Below, in pieces: positions 24,599 through 33,900 of a DNA stretch of 64,000 nucleotides. The translations under genes were made by a program, and so were the position numbers. The stretch is from Paraherbaspirillum soli (GTDB lineage Bacteria; Pseudomonadota; Gammaproteobacteria; Burkholderiales; Burkholderiaceae_D): assembly GCF_042654985.1 (NCBI RefSeq), contig NZ_JBHSMT010000026.1, forward strand, positions 62,001 through 126,000, in the 5' to 3' direction. Positions within the stretch are counted from its first letter, which is position 1; each line of letters starts with the position of its first letter. Below the pieces are notes generated by a model. The model was not told the DNA's origin. It was given only the letters and a program-made list of their open reading frames with translations, and did not search any database.

Positions 24599-25653
24599 AC
24601 ACATCCAAAACCACCGCGCCTGAGATCTGGCGGCAATTGCAGGCAGCCGGTTTAGTCAAACCGGGCCAGACACCGAGTTGGCCGCCGCAGACCGTTCCGA
24701 CCCCCTGGTATGTGAGGCTGATGCTGGGCGTATGCGGCTGGCTGGGCGGCATGTTTCTGCTGGCATTTATCGGCGCGCTGTTGTTCGATGCCTTGCGCGA
24801 TGACGGCTGGATGATCGTCGGCCTGCTATTGATAGCCGCGGCTTTCGTCATTTATCGACTGACGCAGCACGATCTTGGCGAACAGTTCGCGCTGGCGTTG
24901 AGCATGGCCGGGCAGGGAGCGATCGGGATCTGGCTGTTTACCTCGCATGCCACCGACACCGCGACCGCATTGTTCGGGATTGCGCTGATGCAGGTGCTGC
25001 TGGCGTCGTTGATGCCGCATTTCCTGCATCGCTTGCTCAGTACCATGTTCGCGATACTGGCCCTGCATTTCGGCTTGAACGTGAGCTTGAAAGCCAGCCC
25101 GATGCTGGCCGTCAGCGCATGGTTGATGGCGGTACTGTGGTTGTACGAGTCGACCTCGCAATTGCATCTGCGGACCGGATTCCTGCCGCTGGCAATGGGC
25201 GTCACGCTGGCCTTGCTGGTGATTGTTGCGCCGGCTTTTGAGACGCATTATTTTCTGCGGCAGAACGGCGACTTGCGCGCCCTTGGCTGGGGGCAGCGCG
25301 ATCTGATCAATCCGCTGGTGTTGGCGCTGATATTCCTGTGGACCGTTGCACGCCTGACCCAAGGCGTGCCGATCCCAAGGCGTATCGCCGCTCTTGCCGC
25401 AGCGTCGTTGTTCGCGCTGGTCGGCTGGTGGGCGGCGGGATTGGTGGTCGGCATGCTGCTGCTGTTGCTGGGTTTCACCCGCGGCCGGCGGGCGCTGACC
25501 GGTCTCGGGATCGCGGCATCGCTGGCTTATCTGTCGTGGTTTTATTATTCCCTCGAATGGACCTTGTTGATCAAGGCGGTCAGCCTGATGGCGACCGGCG
25601 GCTTGCTGTTGCTGGCGTACTTCGGCATGCGCCGCGTGTGGGGGACCGCATGA
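24595..25653 (+). CDS. DUF4401 membrane protein
   Basis: The 352-residue protein has about ten hydrophobic helices after a 45-residue soluble start that includes IWRQLQAAGLV. This is the DUF4401 pattern. The start is fixed by the ATGA overlap with the DUF2157 stop, and it ends in another ATGA overlap with the GDYXXLXY gene. Function unknown; obligate pairing with its neighbours suggests one complex. Confidence 0.8.
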   Translation: MNTSKTTAPEIWRQLQAAGLVKPGQTPSWPPQTVPTPWYVRLMLGVCGWLGGMFLLAFIGALLFDALRDDGWMIVGLLLIAAAFVIYRLTQHDLGEQFALALSMAGQGAIGIWLFTSHATDTATALFGIALMQVLLASLMPHFLHRLLSTMFAILALHFGLNVSLKASPMLAVSAWLMAVLWLYESTSQLHLRTGFLPLAMGVTLALLVIVAPAFETHYFLRQNGDLRALGWGQRDLINPLVLALIFLWTVARLTQGVPIPRRIAALAAASLFALVGWWAAGLVVGMLLLLLGFTRGRRALTGLGIAASLAYLSWFYYSLEWTLLIKAVSLMATGGLLLLAYFGMRRVWGTA

Positions 25654-26171
25654 TCAAGAACGTGAGGGAAATGACGTCCGGCTCGCTGATCGTGATCGGC
25701 TTGCTGCTGATCCTGGCCACCGTGAACCAGGCGATCTGGATCAAGGAACAATTGCTGGCGCATGGCACGCCGGTGTCGCTGGCGTTGGCGCCGGTCGATC
25801 CGCGCTCGCTGATGCAGGGCGATTACATGGCGCTGGATTGGCAGTTGGCGCGGGATATTCGCGCCGTCGGCCCCGCGTTGCCGGAGTCGGGCAAGGCCGT
25901 GCTGTCGCTGTGGAACAAGACGCAAGGCGCAACATTCGTGCGGCTGGATGACGGCAAGCCTTTGGCCGCCGATGAAATCAGAATCGATTACCGGCTGCGC
26001 GCCGGCCGCGTGCGACTGGTGACCGATGCTTATTTCTTCCAGGAAGGCCGGAGTGCGGCGTTTGCCAAGGCGCGTTACGGCGAGTTTCGCGTGGCGCCGA
26101 ACGGTCAGGCGCTGCTGGTCGGCTTGCAGGATGAACATTTTGTCCGTATCAACGGCGAGCCGAAAAGGTAG
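25650..26171 (+). CDS. GDYXXLXY-domain protein
   Basis: The 173-residue protein has one N-terminal membrane anchor (about 11-27) followed by a soluble domain. The domain carries the name-giving motif in MQGDYMALDW near residue 56 and the strand-rich YRLRAGRVRLVTDAYFF segment. It is the third member of the DUF2157-DUF4401-GDYXXLXY operon; the soluble part probably faces the periplasm. The start is set by the ATGA overlap. Confidence 0.82.
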   Translation: MIKNVREMTSGSLIVIGLLLILATVNQAIWIKEQLLAHGTPVSLALAPVDPRSLMQGDYMALDWQLARDIRAVGPALPESGKAVLSLWNKTQGATFVRLDDGKPLAADEIRIDYRLRAGRVRLVTDAYFFQEGRSAAFAKARYGEFRVAPNGQALLVGLQDEHFVRINGEPKR

Positions 26172-26246
26172 ACGCCGCGGGCGGGGAGACAGCCGCGGCG
26201 CGGCGCTGGTAAAATTGCCGCTTCCCACCCCTTTATCTGGATCATC

Positions 26247-27338
26247 ATGCCCGGCAATACTTTCGGCAGTTTATTTACCGTTACCAATTTCGGCGAATCG
26301 CACGGCCCGGCCATCGGCTGCGTGGTCGATGGCTGCCCTCCGGGGATGGAGCTGTCGGAAGCCGATATCCAGCCCGATCTGGATCGCCGCAAACCGGGCA
26401 CTTCGCGCCACGTCACGCAACGGCAAGAGCCGGATACGGTCGAAATCCTGTCCGGCGTGTACGAAGGAAAAACCACCGGCACTCCGATTGCCTTATTGAT
26501 CCGCAACCAGGATCAACGCAGCAAGGATTACGGCAATATCGTCGAAACCTTCCGTCCCGGGCATGCCGATTACACCTACTGGCAAAAATACGGCATCCGC
26601 GATCCGCGTGGCGGCGGCCGTTCGTCGGCGCGTCTGACGGCGCCTATCGTCGGCGCTGCGGCGATCGCCAAGAAATGGCTGCAACAACAATACGGCACCA
26701 CGTTCAAGGGCTGCATGAGCCAGCTGGGCGAAATCCCCATCGCTTTCGAATCGTGGGAGCACGTACGCGAAAACCCGTTCTTTGCCGCCAACAGCAGCCA
26801 GATTGCGCAGCTCGAAGCCTACATGGATGCCTTGCGTAAAGACGGCGATTCCTGCGGCGCACGGATCGACGTGGTGGCGTCGAATGTGCCGGTAGGACTG
26901 GGCGAACCGTTGTACGACAAACTCGATGCCGAGATCGGCTACGCGATGATGGGCATCAATGCCGTCAAGGGGGTTGAAATCGGCGCCGGCTTTGCCTCGG
27001 TCGCGCAAAAGGGTTCGCAGCACGGCGATGAGATCACGCCGCAAGGTTTTCTGTCGAACAACGCCGGCGGCATTCTGGGCGGCATTTCAACCGGCCAGGA
27101 TATCTCGGTGTCGATTGCGATCAAGCCGACCTCCAGCATCCGCACGCCACGCCAGTCGATCGACAAGCAGGGCAATCCAACCATGGTTGAAACCTTCGGC
27201 CGTCACGATCCTTGCGTCGGCATTCGCGCCACGCCGATTGCCGAAGCGATGCTGGCGCTGGTACTGATGGACCACGCCTTGCGCCATCGCGCGCAATGCG
27301 GCGACGTGCGGGTAGCGGCGCTGGTCGATCCCAAATAG
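26247..27338 (+). CDS. aroC: Chorismate synthase
   Basis: The 363-residue enzyme has the signatures GESHGPAIGCVVDGCPPG (residues 16-33, His19) and RGGGRSSARLTAP. It ends in the usual VRVAALVD. It converts 5-enolpyruvylshikimate-3-phosphate to chorismate with reduced FMN, the last common step to aromatic amino acids. Full length for the family. A terminator follows at 27386-27417. Confidence 0.97.
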   Translation: MPGNTFGSLFTVTNFGESHGPAIGCVVDGCPPGMELSEADIQPDLDRRKPGTSRHVTQRQEPDTVEILSGVYEGKTTGTPIALLIRNQDQRSKDYGNIVETFRPGHADYTYWQKYGIRDPRGGGRSSARLTAPIVGAAAIAKKWLQQQYGTTFKGCMSQLGEIPIAFESWEHVRENPFFAANSSQIAQLEAYMDALRKDGDSCGARIDVVASNVPVGLGEPLYDKLDAEIGYAMMGINAVKGVEIGAGFASVAQKGSQHGDEITPQGFLSNNAGGILGGISTGQDISVSIAIKPTSSIRTPRQSIDKQGNPTMVETFGRHDPCVGIRATPIAEAMLALVLMDHALRHRAQCGDVRVAALVDPK

Positions 27339-27385
27339 TTTTGCGCGGCGGCCTTGTCGAGCTGCCTCCGATCTTGCAATGCCTG

Positions 27386-27417
27386 CCGCCGCGACTCGTT
27401 CGCGGCGGTTTTGTTTT
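27386..27417 (+). terminator. Rho-independent terminator of aroC
   Basis: CCGCCGCGA (27386-27394), a CTCGT loop, TCGCGGCGG (27400-27408), then TTTTGTTTT. A perfect 9-bp stem. Confidence 0.88.
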
Positions 27418-27527
27418 CAGCAGCGTCGATTCAGATTGTTCTCAAAATACATGCAGAATTGTTCACAAGTGCGGTGTAATATTCTGAACAGGTTATATGT
27501 CAACAGGCCCTAAAGCGAGGCGACATC

Positions 27528-28112
27528 ATGATTGCGACACTTTCGACCGCAGCACTGGCAGGCGGACTATCCTGGGCCAGCGGCATCCGCTTGTATATGG
27601 CGCTGTTTATCGCCGGCTGGTTCGGCCGCATGGGCTGGATCGATCTGCCGCAGTCGCTGGACATCTTGCAGTCGCCCTGGGTCATAGTCGTGACCGGTTT
27701 GCTGACCGCGATTGAATTCCTGGTGGACAAGGTGCCCGGGCTGGATTCGGTCTGGGATGCGATTCATACCTTCATCCGGATTCCGGCCGGGGCCATCCTT
27801 GCAGTCGCCGCGATGGGTCATATGGACCCAGCCTGGAGCACAGTGGCGGCGCTGCTGGGCGGCACTTTTGCTGCGGGCGCACATGCGACCAAGGCAGGCA
27901 GTCGCGCCATGATCAACACCACACCCGAACCGTTGAGCAACTGGACCGCATCGTTTGCGGAAGATGGGGCCGTGATCGGCACCCTGTGGGCGGCATTTTT
28001 TCATCCGTGGCTGTTGTTTATATTCCTGCTGCTGTTTTTCCTCTTTGCCATTTGGCTGCTACCCAAATTGTGGCGCGGGCTGCGCTGGGTTTTTCATAGG
28101 TTGGCTACATGA
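27528..28112 (+). CDS. DUF4126 membrane protein
   Basis: The 194-residue protein has about five hydrophobic segments and the DUF4126 features SGIRLYMALFIAGWFGRMG and GTFAAGAHATKAGSRAMIN. It is a small-molecule-transporter-like membrane protein of unknown function. Its stop overlaps the ATG of the following FtsX-type permease by 4 bp, so the two are coupled. Confidence 0.8.
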   Translation: MIATLSTAALAGGLSWASGIRLYMALFIAGWFGRMGWIDLPQSLDILQSPWVIVVTGLLTAIEFLVDKVPGLDSVWDAIHTFIRIPAGAILAVAAMGHMDPAWSTVAALLGGTFAAGAHATKAGSRAMINTTPEPLSNWTASFAEDGAVIGTLWAAFFHPWLLFIFLLLFFLFAIWLLPKLWRGLRWVFHRLAT

Positions 28113-30613
28113 TTTGGATGCAGTCTCTGCGCATGACCCAACGCGACTGGCGTGCGGGTGAACTACGTTTCTTGTTGGTGGCTTTGATCGTTGCCGTGGC
28201 GGCGCTGGCGTCGGTGGGATTTTTTGTCGACCGCATGCGGGCCGGCTTGAATCGCGACGCCCACCAGTTGCTCGGCGCGGATTTGCTGATCGCCGCCGAC
28301 CAGCCTATCGATCCGGCCTGGCGCAGCGAGGCGCAACGACGCGGATTGAAGCTGGCGGAGACGGTGGTGTTCCCCAGCATGGCGATTGCCGGCGAGGGCG
28401 ACGGCAGCCGGTCGCAACTGGCTTCAATCAAGGCCGTCAGCGCGGGGTATCCGCTGCGCGGCAACTTGAAGCTGGCGGAGCGCCCGGACGGGGTGGAGCG
28501 CGTCACCAGGGAGATCCCGGCAGCGGGCACGGTGTGGCTCGATGCCAATATGTTGTCGGCGTTGCGGTTGAGCGTCGGCGATCCGCTCAAACTCGGCGAC
28601 CGCACGTTCAAGGTGGCACGGATACTGGCGGTTGAACCCGATCGCGGCAGCGGCTTCATCAATTTTGCGCCGCGCGTGATGTTGGTGCTGGCCGATCTGA
28701 CCTCAACCCATCTGGTCCAGGACGGCTCGCGCGTGACCTATCGTTTGCTGGTCGCCGGTGCACCGCAGCCGGTGCAGGATTTCCAGCAATGGATAGAGAG
28801 CGGCATCGCCCGCGATCAGATCAAAGGCGTGCGGATTGAAAACCTGGAAAGCGGCCGCCCCGAAATGCGCGCCACCCTGGATCGCGGCGAGCAGTTCCTG
28901 TCGCTGGTCGGCCTGCTGTCGGCGATGCTGGCAGCGGTCGCGGTGGCGATGGCGGCGCGCCGGTTCATGCTGCGTCATCTGGATGCGTGCGCCATGCTGC
29001 GCTGCCTGGGCATGACGCAGAATCAGGTGACCCAGTTATACCTGCTGGAATTTGTGCTGATAGGGCTGGTTGGCAGCGTGATCGGCGTGCTGCTCGGCTT
29101 CGGCGCGCATTTCATGCTGCTGAAGTTGCTCGGCCAATTCGTTGCTCATGATTTGCCGAACGCCAGCGTCATGCCGGCCTTGCAGGGGCTGGCAACCGGC
29201 ATGCTGCTGCTGATCGGTTTCGCCCTGCCGCCTATCCTGCAACTGCGCAACGTGCCGCATAACCGCGTGATCCGGCGCGAACAGGATGCGCCGCAGGTCG
29301 CGGTGTTGCTCACTTACGGTCTCGGCACGCTGACCTTTGTCGGCTTGCTGCTATGGCAGGCCGGCAATCTGAAGCTGGGTTTGCTGACGGCGCTCGGTTT
29401 CCTGGGCGGCTTCGGGCTGTTTGCGCTGATCGGCTGGCTGGCCTTGAAAACGCTGCGCCATTTGCGCCGGCTGTCGCAACACCCCAGCTGGCGCTTCGCG
29501 CTGACCGGCTTGCAGCGCCGTCCGGGCGCCACCATCGTGCAGATTGTGGCCTTGGCGCTGGGACTGATGGCCCTGTTGTTGCTGACCGTGATACGCGGCG
29601 ACCTGGTCGGTGCCTGGCGTCAGGCCACGCCGGCCGATGCGCCGAACCGCTTCGTCATCAATATCCAGACCGAGCAGCGGTCCGACATCACCCAGCGCCT
29701 GGTTGCCAATGGCGTGCCGCAGCCGCAGTTGTTCCCGATGATACGCGGCCGTCTGACCCAGGTTAACGCCAAGCCGATTACGCCCGAGACCTATCCCGAC
29801 GATCGCGCTAAACGCTTGGTTGACCGCGAGTTCAATCTCTCCACCATGCATGACATTCCGGCGCAAAACAGCATCACCGCCGGTCGCTGGTTCAACGATA
29901 GCCGGCCGGAAGCGTCGGTCGAAGAAGGCCTGGCCAAGACCTTGAACCTGAAGCTGGGCGACACGCTGCAATTCGACATCGGCGGCCAGCTCGTGAGCGC
30001 GCCCATCACCAGCCTGCGCAAGCTGGAGTGGGGTTCGATGCGGGTCAATTTCTTCGTGATCCTGAATCCCAAGCTGATGACCGACATGCCGCAGACCTGG
30101 ATCACCGCTTTCAAATTGCCGGATGCGCACGTCAATTTCGGCAATCAGCTGACGCGCGATTTCCCCAATCTGACCGTGGTCGATATCGGCAGCGTCATCA
30201 AGCAGATCCAGGGCGTGATCGATCAGGTGGTGGCGGCGGTGGAATTCCTGTTCCTGTTCACGCTGGCTTCGGGCGTGCTGGTGCTGTACGCGGCGCTGGT
30301 CGGCTCGCAGCATGAACGCACCCGCGAAGCCGGCTTGCTGCGGGCGCTGGGCGCAACCCGCAAGCAATTGTCGCAGGCGCAGCGGATCGAGTTTGTCCTG
30401 ATCGGCAGCCTGGCCGGCTTGCTGGCGGCCAGCGGCGCGGCTGCCACCGGATGGGCACTGGCGCACTACGTGTTCAGCTTCAGCTGGACCTTCAGCCCGC
30501 TGGTGTGGCTGGCCGGGATGGCGACCGGTGCGGCTTGCACCTTGGTCGGCGGCTGGGTCGGGCTGCGCAATGTATTGAACCAGCCGCCGCTGCAAACCTT
30601 GCGGGAAGCGTGA
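28109..30613 (+). CDS. FtsX-like ABC transporter permease (YbbP type)
   Basis: The 834-residue protein has an N-terminal anchor (20-40), a periplasmic domain, two FtsX blocks (about 270-385 with helices, and 700-825 near the C-terminus) and a central helix group (400-510). This is the 10-helix layout of the YbbP/LolC-related permeases. The cognate ATPase gene (ybbA type) is not adjacent, unlike the usual ybbA-ybbP pair. The last 187 bp are duplicated at 34715-34900 beyond the RCC1-like gene. Confidence 0.82.
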   Translation: MIWMQSLRMTQRDWRAGELRFLLVALIVAVAALASVGFFVDRMRAGLNRDAHQLLGADLLIAADQPIDPAWRSEAQRRGLKLAETVVFPSMAIAGEGDGSRSQLASIKAVSAGYPLRGNLKLAERPDGVERVTREIPAAGTVWLDANMLSALRLSVGDPLKLGDRTFKVARILAVEPDRGSGFINFAPRVMLVLADLTSTHLVQDGSRVTYRLLVAGAPQPVQDFQQWIESGIARDQIKGVRIENLESGRPEMRATLDRGEQFLSLVGLLSAMLAAVAVAMAARRFMLRHLDACAMLRCLGMTQNQVTQLYLLEFVLIGLVGSVIGVLLGFGAHFMLLKLLGQFVAHDLPNASVMPALQGLATGMLLLIGFALPPILQLRNVPHNRVIRREQDAPQVAVLLTYGLGTLTFVGLLLWQAGNLKLGLLTALGFLGGFGLFALIGWLALKTLRHLRRLSQHPSWRFALTGLQRRPGATIVQIVALALGLMALLLLTVIRGDLVGAWRQATPADAPNRFVINIQTEQRSDITQRLVANGVPQPQLFPMIRGRLTQVNAKPITPETYPDDRAKRLVDREFNLSTMHDIPAQNSITAGRWFNDSRPEASVEEGLAKTLNLKLGDTLQFDIGGQLVSAPITSLRKLEWGSMRVNFFVILNPKLMTDMPQTWITAFKLPDAHVNFGNQLTRDFPNLTVVDIGSVIKQIQGVIDQVVAAVEFLFLFTLASGVLVLYAALVGSQHERTREAGLLRALGATRKQLSQAQRIEFVLIGSLAGLLAASGAAATGWALAHYVFSFSWTFSPLVWLAGMATGAACTLVGGWVGLRNVLNQPPLQTLREA
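30427..30613 (+). repeat. Direct repeat, left copy (3' end of the permease gene)
   Basis: This last 187 bp of the permease gene is repeated at 34715-34900 in the same orientation with roughly ten substitutions and one missing base. The two copies bracket the RCC1-like gene. The 316 bp from 30614 to 30929 contain no recognisable gene, only the approach to the next start (AGGAG at 30917-30921). Confidence 0.8.
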
Positions 30614-30929
30614 AGTATCGCGAGGGTCTTCCGAGACAAACGCATGGACTTCGTGGCCCGCCAAATGGGTTCTTCGAGTAAGCAGAACGCGAAGGAAATT
30701 CCAGCTGTCAATTCTGGCTGGTTTCCGCGTGAAAATTTCGACATAGAATCGACAGCATTTCATCTCTTCTCCGCTCGGGAGGGCAATGCGGAGACGTTCC
30801 CATTTCCTTGTGCCCATTTCCTTTGATACAGATGCGTCTGCCGACTTTTGCCAGACCCCTGCCTGTTGCTGTGCGTCCCCGTAAAGCGAATTCTTATCCT
30901 CCGATGTACTTTGCTTAGGAGTTGTGAAC

Positions 30930-33900
30930 ATGACTACCGTCTCTCCCCCTATCCTCGATTCCACCCTGAATCTGCTGACTGCCAGCTCCCACGCCCTGCC
31001 TGCGCCGCAGCTGCCCGCGGCCTATAACGGTGTCGGCTTGGGCTGGGATCACCTGCTCGATTCCAAGTGCCCGGTCATCGTCCTGGTGTCCTATCCGAAT
31101 ATGCTTTCGAGCGAAGTGGTTTACCTGTATTGGAACGATGAGTTGGTCCAGACCTTGCCGGGCAGGGAAGACGGTGGCGTTCTGGCCTTTGAGGTATTGC
31201 CGATGCAGATTCCGGACGGACCGGCCCAAGTTCGTTATGTGGTGCACGATTCGATTCGACAGACCGACACCACTTCGTCCTCTTTGTCGTTGGTCGTCAA
31301 ACGCTCGCTGCCGGGAGGCGTTATCCCGGGCCCGCTGGGCGACATCAATCATTACTTGGCCGTGCCCGCGGGGCTGCCGGCATTGATCACGCCGGAACTG
31401 GCGGCCAAGGGCATCCCGGTGCAGATCGCGTCGTATCTGAACATGGCCGAGGGCGACACCATCCAGCTGAGCTGGCATGGACACCTGCCGCGCTTGACGC
31501 ATACGGTAGAGCGCGACGAAGTGGGTCGGGCGATGACGATAGAGGTGCCTGAGGCAGTGATTCTGGCGGTGGGCGACACGACCGATCTGGCGGTGCGTTA
31601 CGAGATTCGGGATCAGGCCAATAATTGGTCGGGCTGGTCGCAGCATGCCACCGGCGCGGTCGAGATTGACTGCAACGCACTGGCGCCACCGCGGGTGGTG
31701 GATGCGATTGATGGCGTCATCGATGTGCATGGACTCAATGGCAAAAACGTCACGGTACGTATCCCGGCCTATGCCGACGTGGCGAAGGGCGATCTGATCG
31801 CGCTTACTTGGGCGGGGCAAACGGCAGGCGGCAGTGCAGTGGCGCCGGCGGTGGTGGAGCACACGGTCACGCAGGACGATGTTGAATTCGGCGTTGCGCC
31901 GTTGTCGATCGCGTATGCCTATGTCGCCGACACTGCGCAAGGACAGGCGACGGTGCATTACAGCGTGAAGCGTTACGGTGCGCCGGAACGGACATCGGGG
32001 CGAGTGCTGGTGCGCACTGTTGACCCGACGTGCAGGCTGGCGCCGCCGCGGGTGCTAGAAGCGGTGGACGGAGAACTGGACCCGTCCCGGGTGCCGGCCG
32101 TCGGGGCCACGGTCGAGATCGATGCCTACGCAGGCATGGCCGCTGGCGACGTGGTGCGGCTGAATTGGCTGGGACGCGCGGCCGACCATGTGGCGTATCC
32201 CATCGACGAGTCCAAGTTTATCTATGGCTCCACTGTCGGTTTGCCGGTGTACTTTGTGGTGCCCAAGGATCAGGTGGAGCGGTTGGCGGGTGGCTCGCTG
32301 ACGGTCAGCTACACCGTGATCACCTGCACGAATGCGGAACTGACGTCGCCGGAGTTGAAGCTGCAGGTCAAGGCGGCAGAGGCGCAGGCGCTGTTGCCGT
32401 TGCCGACGGTCGATGGCGCGGTGGATGGCGTCCTGGATCCATACAATGTGCCCAACGGCACTACACTGCGCATACCTGCCTCGGCCCACACGCGGGCTGG
32501 CGAGACGGTGCGGGTGTTCTGGACCGGACGGACCAATAATATTGGCGTCGACAGTTTCACCGATTGCTTCCCGGTCAGCGCCGGAACCGCGGGCAAGGAA
32601 CTGCCTTTCCCGGTTGCGCTCAAGTACATCACGGCCAATATCGGTACTGAAGTGACGGTGCGCTACCAGCTCGAACTGGGGCACAAGGTATGCTCATCGC
32701 CGGTCTTGTCTTTGTATATCGGCTACGTTGCAACCATGCCTTTACCTGCACCCAGCATCGATGAAGCGCGGGGCGACAAGCTCGATCCGGCCGACACGCC
32801 GTTTGGCGCGACGGTGCGCATTGGGGCCGGGGCGCATCTGAAAACCGGCGACAAAGTCGTTGTGTACTGGAAGGGAACGCCAGGGCCGGGCACTACTAGC
32901 GTGCACCATACGGTGACGAGGGACGAGGCGGGTCTGGCCCTGAAGCTGATCGTGCCGGCTAAAGTGGTGCAGGCGGACGACGGTCATACCATCACACTGG
33001 ACTACACCGTTAAGCGCGGCAACAATCCGATTCAAACTTCGTTTCCGGCGGCGTACGACGTCGGCTCGTATCTCGGCGCCGGTCAGTTGTTGGTGATGGG
33101 GGCGCGCTCTTCGGCGCCCGGATTTGCCTTCCTCCCGGGAAGCAAGCAGCAGTTGACGGCGTTCGATGCGCGCACCCGGCTACCCGTCGCGGCCTTCTGG
33201 AAATACGCGGGAGAGCCGGGAGAGCCGGGGGAGTACCACGGGTCGACCTTCCGCGACACCCAGCCGGCGCGGCCGCTGCATGTGCGGTTGGGTGCTGGCC
33301 GGGTGACAGTGAATCCAAAGAATCTGACGGGGACTGGCAACGGCAGCGCCGATGCCTTCGTGGCGCGGCTGGATCGGGGCGATCTTGTGGCTTGGGGAAC
33401 CGTCGGTTATGGCGGTAAATTGGATCCGAGCATTTCAACGATGACCGATATTGTGGAGGCGGTCGGCAACGGTTATGCCTTTGCAGCGCGACGGAACAAC
33501 GGTAGCGTGGTGGCCTGGGGGCTGGCTACAGCTGGCGGCAATACGGATACGGGTACGAGCGTTTCGAAGCTGACCGATATTGTCGAGGTGGTCGGCAACC
33601 CCCAAGCTTTTGCGGCGCGACGGGCCAATGGCAGCGTGGTGGCTTGGGGAGCCGCCGGTTATGGGGGCAACCCGGACACGAGCATTTCGAATCTGACCGA
33701 TATTGTCGAGGTGGTCGGCAACGGTTTTGCCTTTGCAGCGCGACGAGCCAACGGCAGCGTGGTGGCCTGGGGGCACGCTACGTATGGCGGCAAACCGGAC
33801 ACGAGCATTTCGGATCTGACCGATATTGTCGAGGTGGTCGGCAACGGTTTTGCCTTTGCAGCGCGACGGGCCAATGGCAGCGTGGTGGCTTGGGGAGAAG

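Noticed and set aside
29351..30964. 537-residue minus-strand frame opposite the permease gene
   Set aside because: Antisense shadow with Gln/Arg/His-rich composition; the plus strand encodes a recognisable permease over the same interval.
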